A stretch of 64,000 nt of DNA from an uncultured Lachnospiraceae bacterium (GTDB lineage: Bacteria > Bacillota > Clostridia > Lachnospirales > Lachnospiraceae): positions 1-64,000 of the forward strand of contig CAJUJP010000015.1 in NCBI GenBank assembly GCA_910586615.1. Reading direction: 5' to 3'. Below the pieces are notes generated by a model, which made no database searches, was not told the origin of the DNA, and worked only from the letters and a program-made list of their open reading frames with translations. A program made the translations under genes and the position numbers. Below, in pieces: positions 23,179 through 33,900 of the stretch (within the stretch, counting starts at the first letter, position 1; each line of letters starts with the position of its first letter).

Positions 23179-24951
23179 TTATCCCTGTTTTCTTGTCTTA
23201 ATACGCAGACCTTTACTCTGTCGGGACATATCAAAACTGTCTTTTCCGCTGAAAGCGCCTTTTTTATCTCTGCTTTTTCCTCTGCCCGGACCATCCGCCT
23301 GACGGCCCTTACTGCTGCCATATGCTTCACGGTTTCCGTGCGCATCTCTGCCGCCGAATGCTTCACGCCCGCTGCGCTTCTCACTGCCGCCGTAAGACTC
23401 ACGCCCTCCGCGTCCATCTCTGCCGCCGCGGGATTCCCGGCTTCCATAAACCTGTCTGTCCCGTCCGCCGCGTCCGTTCTGTCGTCCGGCATTTCGCCCG
23501 TCTCCGCGTTTTCTGTCTCTTTTTTCAAAGAAGAATTTCTCTGCCTTGATATTCTCGATCTCATCCCCCAGCTTCATCTGCATAAATGCCGCTGCAATCT
23601 GGGTAGCACTATACTGTCCCAGCGCGATTTCATCCAGAATATATTCCGTGGCACGGCTGATATCCTGCTGTTCAATCACATCAACGGCTTCCCTCAGGAT
23701 TTTTGCCGCTTTTCTTGCCATGATATCCGCCGCACCGGGTATCTTGCGCTCTTTGATCTTTGTATGGCAGACCCGTTCGATATCCCGGATCTTATATGCC
23801 TCTCTGCCCGACACCAGCGTGAAAGAACGCCCTGTCTTGCCCGCACGCCCTGTCCTGCCGATCCTGTGCACATAATATTCAATGTCTTCCGGCACATCAA
23901 AGTTATAAACGGCTTCCACATCGCTGACATCTATTCCTCTGGCTGCCACGTCTGTGGCGATCAGTATATTGGCTCTGCCGCTGCGGAAAAGATTCATCAC
24001 TGTATCCCGCTGATGCTGGGACAGGTCGCCGTGAAGTCCTTCCACTTCATATCCCCGATTCTTCAAATGCTCTGCCAGTTCATCCACCATGCGTTTTGTA
24101 TTGCAGAAAATCAGTGCACGCTTCGGATCATAATAATCGATCAGGCGGCACAGAACCTCCTCTTTGTCCTGTCTGCGCACCTGATAGTATGCCTGCTTGA
24201 TCAGCGGAATCGTTACCTCTTCCGGCGTCATTTTGATATAGGCGGCATCTTTTTGATAAGTTCTTGTAATGTCCAGAATCGGTTTCGGCATGGTTGCAGA
24301 AAAAAGTCCTGTCTGCCTCTCCTCAGGCATTTCTTTAAGGATTGTCTCAATATCCTCACGAAAGCCCATGTTAAGCATCTCATCCGCTTCGTCCAGTACA
24401 ACGGTGTGCACATGATCCATTTTCAGTGTGTGCCTGCGCATATGATCCATCACGCGGCCGGGTGTACCTACCACGATCTGTACACCGCTTTTCAGATTCT
24501 TGATCTGTCTTATGATGTCCTGCCCTCCATAGATCGGCAGTACTTTGATTCCCTGCATATACTTGGAAAACTTCCGCAGTTCCTCCGCCGCCTGCATTGC
24601 CAGTTCTCTGGTAGGACAAAGAATCACCGCCTGCAGGCTGCGGTCATCCGGATCTATCTTCTGCAGGATCGGAATACCGAATGCTGCCGTCTTACCGGTG
24701 CCTGTCTGAGCCTGCCCTATAATATCCCTTCCCGTCATAAAAAGAGGGATCGCCTGCTCCTGAATCGGCGTCATCTGGTCAAATCCCAGTTCTCCGACAG
24801 CACGCAGAATCCTCTCATCAATCTCTGCATCCTCATATCTCATGCGCTCATCCTCCTGCCCTTCCTCTTCCACGGCAGGCTGTGCCGGCGCAATGATCTC
24901 CTGTTCCGTAAATTCTTCAAGCTGCCTGTTCTTTCTCATTTTGTTACTCAT
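23179..24951 (-). CDS. DEAD-box ATP-dependent RNA helicase
   Basis: A 590-residue RNA helicase of the CshA/DeaD group. In order: the Q motif (FDQMTPIQEQAIP), motif I AQTGTGKTAAF, PTRELA, TPGR, motif II DEADEM, SAT, and the second RecA domain with ARGIDV and HRIGRTGRAGKTG. Residues 405-480 form a further domain, and the last 110 are rich in Arg, Gly, Ser and Asp with RGG-like repeats, which bind RNA loosely. It should unwind structured RNA in ribosome assembly and mRNA decay. GGAG lies five bases before the ATG. The gene faces the YgjP-type gene tail to tail. The exact paralogue (cshA, deaD or other) cannot be settled. Confidence 0.95.
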   Translation of the reverse strand: MSNKMRKNRQLEEFTEQEIIAPAQPAVEEEGQEDERMRYEDAEIDERILRAVGELGFDQMTPIQEQAIPLFMTGRDIIGQAQTGTGKTAAFGIPILQKIDPDDRSLQAVILCPTRELAMQAAEELRKFSKYMQGIKVLPIYGGQDIIRQIKNLKSGVQIVVGTPGRVMDHMRRHTLKMDHVHTVVLDEADEMLNMGFREDIETILKEMPEERQTGLFSATMPKPILDITRTYQKDAAYIKMTPEEVTIPLIKQAYYQVRRQDKEEVLCRLIDYYDPKRALIFCNTKRMVDELAEHLKNRGYEVEGLHGDLSQHQRDTVMNLFRSGRANILIATDVAARGIDVSDVEAVYNFDVPEDIEYYVHRIGRTGRAGKTGRSFTLVSGREAYKIRDIERVCHTKIKERKIPGAADIMARKAAKILREAVDVIEQQDISRATEYILDEIALGQYSATQIAAAFMQMKLGDEIENIKAEKFFFEKRDRKRGDGRNAGRQNGRGGRDRQVYGSRESRGGRDGRGGRESYGGSEKRSGREAFGGRDAHGNREAYGSSKGRQADGPGRGKSRDKKGAFSGKDSFDMSRQSKGLRIKTRKQG

Positions 24952-25296
24952 GCTTTCTCCGTTTCTATTTTTATTGATATTTAATTGTATCCATATTTAT
25001 TGTTTCTGTTTTATTGCTTCTATTTCTGCACTTTAAGTTTATGTCCCCGCTGTGCCGGTTCTGCTGCGCTTTGCTCTTGTATCCTTACTTTTCCGGTTCC
25101 GCTGTGATTTACTCTCGTATCCTTACTTTGCCAATTCCACTGTGCTTTGCTCCTGTTCCGGTTCATGTTATGCCTTTCAAGGGCATGATAATTGCTGCCA
25201 AACCCGTACCGCTTTCCCGGATATGGCAGCATAGTCGCCTTAATGATTTTTTCAATTATCCTTCTCTCAGACTGTTATTTATTTCTATTTTATTCT
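24952..25296. other. Intergenic region with 38-bp repeats
   Basis: 345 bases between mecA and the helicase gene, both on the minus strand. The centre is taken up by three tandem 38-bp repeats (25055-25165). The rest is T-rich on the plus strand and shows no gene. A 70-codon frame on the minus strand is only the translation of these repeats. Confidence 0.65.
25055..25165. repeat. Three tandem 38-bp repeats
   Basis: Units begin at 25055, 25093 and 25131. The core CCGGTTCYGCTG and TATCCTTACTTT recur in the first two; the third is more diverged and ends early. They lie in the leader of the helicase gene or the trailer of mecA. Confidence 0.75.
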
Positions 25297-25965
25297 TTAT
25301 GCCATATAAATCCTGCGAAGCCTGCTCACTGCCCGGTCTGCGATCAGACATTCTCCGTGCTCCTGCAGGTACTGCATACGTTCCTCTGAAACCGCGATCA
25401 GATTACCGAATTCCACCGCCTGGGCGCTGATCTTGTTAAACATCTTATAAGACAGTCTGTTCTTCTCCAGAACAAGGTAATAGGCCTCGCCGTCTTTGTA
25501 AAGATGGCTCTTCACTGACAGGCTGGCGGGAATTGAAGCCGTGTACTGCATGGCCTGATGGAGCGAAGCAAAAACAAACATCCGTCTGTTCTCATCAAAA
25601 ACTTCACCCGGCTGCTCCTGGGCACCGGCTTTGCGCTCCTCTTCATCCTGCCTGGTCAGTTCCTCGCTCACTCCCTGCAATACTTCCTTCAGGTGTTGGA
25701 GAATATCGCGGAATCCCATGGGCGTTTCATTCGTAAAAGTGACTGCAAGTCCTTTATCCTTAAGCGGTGTGATCTGCATGGCAATGTTCTCCCCGCTGAC
25801 CGTATACCCCACCTCATCATGGGCACGCTCAATGATATCACGCAGGAATCCTTCACCCTTCTCGTTCCTCTCAAAGATGTCCGAGAGCGTCAGCCCGTAT
25901 TCCAGCATATCTTCTTCTGTAATGATACATTGTACCGTTGCGTCATTGATCTTCTTATATTTCAT
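25297..25965 (-). CDS. mecA: Adaptor protein MecA
   Basis: A 222-residue MecA-family adaptor, which in Firmicutes hands substrates to the ClpC protease. The N-terminal recognition domain is clear (MKYKKINDATVQCIITEEDM, about 1-90), then an acidic linker (about 95-125) and a C-terminal ClpC-binding-type domain with typical FASLHQAMQYTASI and YLVLEKNRLSYKMFN segments. The start at 25965 aligns with other MecA proteins; an ATG three codons earlier sits only three bases after GAGG. The promoter at 26007-26035 shows that it is transcribed apart from the chemoreceptor upstream. Confidence 0.9.
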   Translation of the reverse strand: MKYKKINDATVQCIITEEDMLEYGLTLSDIFERNEKGEGFLRDIIERAHDEVGYTVSGENIAMQITPLKDKGLAVTFTNETPMGFRDILQHLKEVLQGVSEELTRQDEEERKAGAQEQPGEVFDENRRMFVFASLHQAMQYTASIPASLSVKSHLYKDGEAYYLVLEKNRLSYKMFNKISAQAVEFGNLIAVSEERMQYLQEHGECLIADRAVSRLRRIYMA

Positions 25966-26006
25966 AAAGCCCATTATCCTCTGTTTTCTTCCTGCCGTCG
26001 TCCACA

Positions 26007-26035
26007 AGCCTAACGGATATTTCCGACTTTGTCAA
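26007..26035 (-). promoter_or_regulatory. Promoter of mecA
   Basis: On the minus strand a perfect -35 TTGACA (26030-26035), a 17-base spacer and a weak -10 TAGGCT (26007-26012). The spacer holds a small dyad CGGA-tatt-TCCG (26014-26025). Confidence 0.5.
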
Positions 26036-26080
26036 GTCATGGGGAAAAATCTTATCGCGTTTCCATGACCGGCGGGACAC

Positions 26081-27808
26081 TTAATGCAATTTGAATTTAT
26101 CCACTTCACCCTTAAGCTGTCCTGCGATTCCCAGATTAGAATCCGCTTTACGTCCGATGTCGCTGACGCTTTCCGTCAGGGCAACCGCAGTCGATGACAC
26201 ATTGGTGATGCCCTGTGCACTCTCATTTACCGCTGTCTTGATGTCTTCAACCGTTCTTCTGATATGATCCATGCTGTGCTTCAGTTCTTCACTCTCTGCT
26301 GCAAACCTCTGCATCATCTCATTCATACTGCCCACGTCATTCTGATAATTCTCACTGGTCTCCAGCAGCTTCTCGTAACCACCCATGGCAGTTTCGTTCA
26401 TAAAACTGATCATCACCTCGGCCTCCGCCGCCAGTTCGTCTACCGCCGCGATTACTTCCGCCGTCACTCTCTGGATCTCCGTAGCCGCCCCGGCGGAATT
26501 CGTTGCCAGTTTTCCGATCTGGTCAGCAACCACCGCAAAACCTCTGCCGGATTCTCCTGCTCTGGCCGCTTCGATACTCGCATTCAATGCCAGCAGCGTG
26601 GTCTCCTGCGTAATGCTTATAATATTTCTCGTGAGTTCCCTGATCTGCTCCACTTCCTTGGACTTCTCGATCTTGTTCTGAACTGCAGCCGCCATATCCG
26701 CTGCCTGTTCCTCGGCACTGCGCCTGTTCTTCACCGCTTTCTCATATACCTGGGACGCATTGCCCATAATCTTGTCGGAAGAACGGCTTCCCTCCTCGGA
26801 CTGTCGATAAATCTCCTCAATAGCACCGAATGCCTGCCCCACCGCATCATTGACCTGATCCAGCGATGCACTGGATTCCTCCATTGCGGCGCTCATTTCT
26901 TCCATTGTAGCGGAAACATCAGATATACTTTCCTCTGCATCCGCCAGATTCTCCGCCATCATACGCGAGGACTCGTTTAACTGCTCCGAATTATTCGAGA
27001 TATTTATCATAATATCCCTGATGTATCCTAAAAGTGAGTTCATGTTCCCGGCGATCAGTTCCATCTCATCGCCTGTGTGCACATCCAAAGTCTGTGTAAG
27101 ATCCCCTTCATTGTTCACCAGTTCGTATATTTTGCCGTCCACTCTGTGCAGACTTCTGATGATTCTTCCCACAATCAGATTGATAACGGCCAGTGCGCAG
27201 ATCAGGCAGGTCACTGTGATCCCCACTGTCTGTCTCAATATCCCATTCAGCCGCTGCGTAACGCCGGATGCATCATAGTCGCACCCTATGATCGCCGCCA
27301 CTGCACCAGTCTCATCAAACACCGGCATATATGCTGAGATCAGATCACCATCTTCCGTGGAGTCTATGTAATCCTGTACATATTCCTCTCCCTGAAAGAC
27401 ACCTTGCAGTTCCTGATAGGAAACCTCAAAAACTTCTCCAAAATCACTGCGGTTCTGTGATGAATCCACATCGATTCCATAATATACCTTCTGGCCATCG
27501 GTGTATAACGTATACAGATATTTGATTCCACAGTCATCTCTGACCCCCGTCAGCGCTCCAAGCAATTCCGCATATTCTTCACTGTCTTCCGATCCCGGCG
27601 CCAGCCCGGACAGCTTTCCGGCATCTATCACCTTGGTAGAAATCACTGCCGCCATACGTGCCTCTTCCACACCCATGGCTATGAGGCCGTTCTCCGTATG
27701 CTTATAAGAGTTCACCCCCATCACAATACAAAGTATAATGATCAGGGCAGTCGCCGGAAGTACGATCTTATTCCGTATTCCCATCTTTCTGGTCTTCATT
27801 CTTTTCAT
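26081..27808 (-). CDS. Methyl-accepting chemotaxis protein
   Basis: A 575-residue transmembrane chemoreceptor. One helix at about residues 16-37, an outer Cache-like sensor domain (about 38-188, with YLYTLYTDGQKVYYGID), a second helix (about 190-213), a HAMP region, and a long methyl-accepting coiled coil whose hairpin tip reads LLALNASIEAARAGESGRGF near residue 405-425. The tip is where CheA and CheW bind. GAGGG lies nine bases before the ATG and a good promoter 76 bases before. No other chemotaxis genes are in the window. The ligand is unknown. Confidence 0.95.
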   Translation of the reverse strand: MKRMKTRKMGIRNKIVLPATALIIILCIVMGVNSYKHTENGLIAMGVEEARMAAVISTKVIDAGKLSGLAPGSEDSEEYAELLGALTGVRDDCGIKYLYTLYTDGQKVYYGIDVDSSQNRSDFGEVFEVSYQELQGVFQGEEYVQDYIDSTEDGDLISAYMPVFDETGAVAAIIGCDYDASGVTQRLNGILRQTVGITVTCLICALAVINLIVGRIIRSLHRVDGKIYELVNNEGDLTQTLDVHTGDEMELIAGNMNSLLGYIRDIMINISNNSEQLNESSRMMAENLADAEESISDVSATMEEMSAAMEESSASLDQVNDAVGQAFGAIEEIYRQSEEGSRSSDKIMGNASQVYEKAVKNRRSAEEQAADMAAAVQNKIEKSKEVEQIRELTRNIISITQETTLLALNASIEAARAGESGRGFAVVADQIGKLATNSAGAATEIQRVTAEVIAAVDELAAEAEVMISFMNETAMGGYEKLLETSENYQNDVGSMNEMMQRFAAESEELKHSMDHIRRTVEDIKTAVNESAQGITNVSSTAVALTESVSDIGRKADSNLGIAGQLKGEVDKFKLH

Positions 27809-27883
27809 ATCGGTTCACCCTCTTCTACTAAATAATACCTGTATATTGCGGACGCTTGAAAATATATCTGTAGTGCCCTGTTT

Positions 27884-27912
27884 ATTATACCACTCTGAAC
27901 AGATTTGCACAA
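27884..27912 (-). promoter_or_regulatory. Sigma-A promoter of the chemoreceptor gene
   Basis: On the minus strand TTGTGC (27907-27912), a 17-base spacer and TATAAT (27884-27889). Confidence 0.7.
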
Positions 27913-27919
27913 CATGCGA

Positions 27920-27947
27920 AAGAGACAGCAACTGTCTGCTGTCTCTT
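27920..27947. terminator. Hairpin after the galactanase gene
   Basis: A perfect 11-bp stem (AAGAGACAGCA/TGCTGTCTCTT) with a six-base loop, 50 bases after the galactanase stop and just before the chemoreceptor promoter. It lacks a U-run on either strand, so termination is likely but not certain. Confidence 0.55.
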
Positions 27948-27998
27948 CGCATCATGCATTTGTAAATTCATACACTGTTATTATGCTCTAACCGTTTT

Positions 27999-30900
27999 TT
28001 ACTTGATCACAAAGACTTTTTCGATGGGCTTCTTCGTGAAATAATTACCCTTTCCGGTAATCTTTACCGTCGCGGTAGAAGTGCCGCTGCGTTTGATGTT
28101 ATTATCATAAGTCAGTTCATAGTCCCTGCCTTCTTTCAGCTTCCTGCCGTTCACCTTGATCGTCACCTTGGGCTTCAGCGCTTTGCCTCTGAAAGTCTGA
28201 ATCACAACATCAGCAATATCCGCTCTGGTAATCTCCGCCTGATCAATCGTAAAGTTCAATGTTCTGGACTTCGTAGCTTCATCCGCATTGTCCGTAATCC
28301 AGCCATTACCCTTCACCTTAACAGTCAGTTCCGGCTGTTTCCTGCTTACACCCATGATGTCTTTGTTATTCTTATAGCTTACGCTGTAAGCCGTGTTGAG
28401 TTTCAAGTCAACTACCTTACCGGTTTTATCCCGGAACGTAACTGCCGGTTTTAGCGCCTTACCGCTATAAGTAACGGAAGATACATCGATATTGAAATCT
28501 TTCAGGTTTCTGGCTGTCACTGTAAACAGATCAGGAACTTTAACGCTGCCGCTGTAATTGCCTTTACCTTTGATCGTTGCCGTGACAGGCGCTTTGCCAT
28601 CCTCCCATTTACCGATTGTATAAGTAACCGTATAGTCACTGCTTGACAGTTCATTCATAACCGCATTCTGTGACGCATCATAGTTCTCGGAACTGAATTT
28701 GAATTCCGGGTTCAATGCGTATCCCGTATAAGGAATTGCAAGAGAACCGTATTCCGTCCCGGTCGTATGATCAATGTTGATCAACAGGCCGCCGTCTTCT
28801 GATGAAGGCGTCCATGTACCGTCCTGTTTCGCTGCAATATTCTTCGCGGACAACCTGATTGTTTGCAGCGTACCCTTCTTCTCTTTATCATTATCATTGG
28901 TAATTTCTTTCGTAAGTGTACGCTTGTTGATTGTAAATACCGTGGTTTTAGTTCCCACATATTTGCCTGTACCGGTAACCGTGACCGTAGCACGTCCTGC
29001 ATTGGTATTATTCTCATATCTTACATAATAGCCGTCCTGGCCGGAGCCTGCACTGTTCTGTTCTGTCAAAACGACTGCTTTCGCACCGGATCCTGCTGTC
29101 ACTTTCATATCCGGCGTATCGCCCGTTGTCGTCAGCTTCACCGGACTGCCGGTATAATAGAATTTTCCGCTCACCGTGATCTTTGCATTCGGAATCAGAT
29201 AAGCTTTATCCACCACACGGAAGGATACGTTCTCCTCTCCTGCATAATTGACTTTTGTTTTCCCGGCGATCGTCACTTCATAAGTACCTGCTGCCGTGAC
29301 CTTTGCAGTGCCGGTTCCATCTGCCTTGGAATAGACAGTTTCCACTTTATCATCTGCAAAAGCATTTCCGTCTGCATCATGGGTACGTTTGATTTCTGTG
29401 ATCTCATACTGGCTTGCCGCTACGGCTTTCGCGCCGTCTTTCACAGTGATCTTCGGCATCTGCGCGCTTGTCTTCTCCGCCAGATCCGCAGCCGTAACCG
29501 TGGTATTACTTAAATTTCTCGGTCTGATCTGGAACGTATATTTCTGTGTACCGGCTTTGCCGCCTTCCTTAAGATCTACAGTTGTTCTTACACCTGCAAA
29601 GTTTCCTTTACCGGTAATCTTAAGTGTGGGCACTTTATTGTCATTGATATTCTTATAAACATCCTGACCGTCTTCTTGTACACTATATACACTGGCATTT
29701 ACATTATTGGTGTAAGAAACCGTATAGTCTGTTCCCTTTGCCAGTTTAACCGTCTTCTCTGCGCCGCTCTGATCCGTGTACATATATGTCACGGTTACTG
29801 AAGGTTCCACTTTCTTACCTGTATAGTAATTCGGTGCGGAAGATACTTCCACTTTCACGTTTTCCTGATTCACAGGGCACTTTGCGATTGTGAAATTCGT
29901 GGTGATCGATCCCTCCCTGTAGCCGTCAGGATCACTCAGCGCCTTATCTGTCGGAAGCACAACAAGCGTTGCTTTTCCAGTCTTTCTGTTATTCTGGCAG
30001 TATACCGTATACAGAGACTTATCAACTGCCTTCGTCTTATCCGTTATATCATCTGCAGCAGAATACAGGCTGATCTCAGGCTCGATCACTTTCTCCTTAC
30101 CCAGATAATATACCGCCTGTGCCGGTTTATCTGTTCTTCCGTTCTTATCAGAAGCTTCAAATACCACCTTCAGCTTCTTCGTGCTGAATTCTTTTCTGGT
30201 GTCTTCTTTGATGTCAAAGAAAATCTCTCTTGTGCCGGTAAACCGGTCTCCCTTCGCTGTCAGAGTGATCCTGGCTCTGCTGTCAGCGGTCGTAATATTC
30301 TTGTTATCCGCATAGGCTGTCGAATAATCCGCATTTGTCAGCTTATACCCTTTATAGAACAGTTCCACAGCCGGTGTAACGCCCTTACCCGTATGGAACT
30401 GTGCCGGAATCGGGTTTTCACCATCGGGATCTTCACTCTCACCCACGTTTACCTGCACCAGATAATTACCAGCTTCATCTTTGGCACTCAAGTCAATCTT
30501 CCCGGTTGTTTCTCCAAAGACACTCTTCAACGTCGCACTGACTGTCACATTTCCATTAGGCATGGTAAAGGTATCGCTCTTAGCCTGGGCAGTATCTGCC
30601 GCATAGGTAAGTACCGCCGCATTCGTCGTACTTTCACCGGAAGCAGCTTTGAATGCCACCGTGCCGTTCGGGCTTGTCAGTATGCCGGTATAATTTTCAG
30701 CTGTAATGCTCGCACCTGAAAGAGTCATGGTATCCAGATAATATCCCTCATCAGGCGTAACGGTTACATTGACTTTCTCTCCACTGTTTGCCTTTACAAC
30801 GCTTACGGAAACACTGCCGTGCTCAATACCCTCTGCCACGGAAATATTATGTGTGCCGTAAAGGTAGAAATCATCCATGGTGCCCCAGAGACCTTCATCT

Positions 30901-33900
30901 CCGATTGTTGTTGCTGTGATTTCCACGCCGACTTTCAGATAATCTCCCTCATCAATGGCGATCTCTGTGATCTCCGGCTTACTCCAGTTGAGCCATCCGT
31001 TCAGGGTAAAAGCTGCCTGTTTGCGTGATTTCAGATTATCGTTCTTGTCATATACCTCTGCGTATGCATAATGTACATCATCCGTATCCGCTCCGGCGCC
31101 CTGTATATAACCGCCAAACGTATAAGAACCTGCTTCCGGCCTTATGGTCTGGGATGTCCCGAATGTTACAGGTGCCGGATTCCCGTTGGCATACCAGAAA
31201 TGCATCGCATATGTGCCGCTGTGTACATTCTTTCTCCACTCGCCGTCATTATCAGATATCACATTTCCTGTCACATCCCAGCCTGTATGAGCGGTTCCAT
31301 CCTGCTCAAAGCCCGGATTTACAAGAATATTGTTGAGAGACGTTCTTATTACTTTGACGGTCAGTATGATCTTATATTCCTTACCGCCTTCCGTTACAAT
31401 ACCATGAACGATATAATCCCCGACCTGATCTGTGTTGACCAGTTCCTGCTCGTCCTCATCCCATTTTACTTCCAGCTGCTTTTTCGAACCATCGTTATAT
31501 ACAGCAGTTGCCGTAGGATATACAAGGCTCTCTCCCACAGGAACTTCTTTTTCCAGTCTGCTCTCCACACTGGCAATTGCCAGTTCAGCCTCTGCTCCTG
31601 TACGAATCATGCTGTAGATCTTAGCCGTGGCAAGCGCTTTTCCGTCAAAGTCAAACCATGACTGATTATCAACCGCGCTTCCGCCGTACCATTTACCTGC
31701 ATCTTCCGGATCATATTCGGAGGCATAACTTGCCGCCCAGCCGGAACCATACTGCTCCCACAATGCCTGATTCTGTTTATACAAATCCTCGTCTCTATTC
31801 CCGTCTTCGTCATAGACATTCAGGGGTGAGATCCATGCAGGCTCCCAATAAAATACACCGATTGCCTGTCCCGGCTGTGTACTGTTGATATTATTTACCG
31901 CGTTCACTACATCGCGAAGTTCATCAGCCTGTCCCTGAAGGGAAATTCCGTAGTTCAAATCCTGGCTGGTTCTTGGTGCAGTATTCTCATGTCCGTCACC
32001 GTCATCCCAGGAAGTCGCCCAGGAAGTCTCTGCGACCATGACCTTCTTGCCGTAAGTCTCCGCAACATTCTTCAATACACTTTCCAGATTGGAAGTTGTT
32101 CCGTGCCAGAAGGGATAATAGGAACTTGCAAACACATCATAGTCAACTTTTTGATCCTGAAGAAATTTTGCCAGTGAGTTGTATCTGCCCGATGTCTCCG
32201 GGTTTGTAAAATGAACCGCAACGAGACAATTCGGATCAAATTCTCTCACAGCAGCACTTCCTGCATTGAAGATCTTCGCCATATTCGTCTGGGAAGACTC
32301 GCCGCAGACTGCATTGTTGGTCTCATTACCAACCTGTACCATACCTACGTCAACGCCAGCCCCACGAAGCGCGTTCAGGCTCTCCAGCGTGTAGGATTTT
32401 ACAGCTGCTTCCTTCTGTTCTATACTGTATGCCTTCCATGCCTTGGGCGCCTGCTGTTTCGCCGGATCAGCCCAGAAATCCGAATAATGGAAATCGATCA
32501 GGACTCTCATGCCGGCTTCCGTTGCCAGCCTGCCCATGATTTTGGCTTTTTCCAAATCATTGTTACCGCCGCCGTATCCTCTGCCGCTGTTGTCATAAGG
32601 ATCGTTCCAGATACGGATACGCACCCAGTTCGTGCCGCCTGCTTTCAGATACTTGAAAAATTCCGCATCTGAAAGAGGATTACCTTTCTCGTCTTTAAAA
32701 ACAGTGCCGCTCTCTCTCAGTGCAAGATAAGAAGAAATATCTGCACCGGTAATAAAATCATCGGTTAACGCAACTTGCTGTACATTAACCTCTGCTTCCT
32801 GAACGGAAGCGGGAACCAATGCATCCATGGCTTTTTCCAGATCATCATGGGCTTTCTGGATTTCCTCATCCGTAGGTGCCGTTTTGGTCTCATCAACCTC
32901 GGCATCCGCTGCTGCTTTTAATACTTTCTCTGCCGCTGTAAGGGCTTTCTGGAATGCATCCCAGCCCCGCTTGTAATCTTCTTGTCTGAGTTTCTTTGCC
33001 TCCTCTACAAGCTGCTTGAGAATATCTAACGGTGACAGTTTTGCATCCGGATCTGCTTCTTCTAACGTTGCATATAATTTACCGTCTTTGTAATAGGTCA
33101 TGCCGGCAAAAACGGGTGTAATATCAACGCCCCATTCATCCGTTGCCCCATTTACCAGATTCTTCTCCCACGCATGTGCACCAGTACTGTCTTTCATGTA
33201 CAGATTACTTGTTTTCTCACCGTCAAACGCAATATTCCCCGGCACAGAAACAGTGATCGTATACCAGTTTCTGTATTCCGGATCTGCTGTAAAAGGATAT
33301 CCAACGCTTCCGTCAACCGGCTCTTCTCCCTCCGGTTTAATCGCCGCGCCTGTTGCTTCATCTACTACAACAATCGCTTTGTATTTAGAATCCTTTGCAA
33401 CCTGCAGATAGGGCACCTTGTCTGCACTGTACATATGCAGTGTAACGTTTCGCATGATCTGCGCGGTTTTATCCGCACCTGCATAACTAATGCCGCTCTT
33501 AACCGCAAGTGTATCGTTTTTGCCGGACGTCAGCTCACCGTAGACATCCGGATTGCTGTCTGCTGCTTCATCACATTTAAATACGGGCACCTTGTCCGCA
33601 GCTTCAGCTGCCGTTTTGGTAAAGATCTGGAAACCGGCCTCGGTTCCGCCGTTCATAAATGTAAGCGGAATACTGTACCAGCCTGTATATCCCTCTACTT
33701 TCTCCATCAGATAAGTATCGCCTTCACCCCATACATTCCAGTCTGCTTTCTTTGCTGTGGAAGCCAGATTCTTCTTCTCTGTACTGTTATCCCAATAATA
33801 TAAGCCAATTTCATCTTCCGTTTCACCGGCATAATAATAGAAGGTCACATCCGATCCCAGAGATACAAGCGCTTTCATTGCATCCTGTAAATCATTGTAA

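Noticed and set aside
23173..24984. 603-codon open frame antisense to the DEAD-box helicase gene
   Set aside because: It has no ribosome site and its codons mirror the helicase codons; the helicase on the other strand has all family motifs. Other long antisense frames (18971-20005, 20708-22198, 47837-49171) were dropped for the same reason.
25020..25232. 70-codon minus-strand frame before the helicase
   Set aside because: It is just the translation of the 38-bp repeats and lacks a ribosome site.
27795..27830. CCGATATG next to the chemoreceptor start as a sigma-D promoter
   Set aside because: The match includes the start codon itself and no TAAA box is at the right distance; a good sigma-A promoter lies further upstream.
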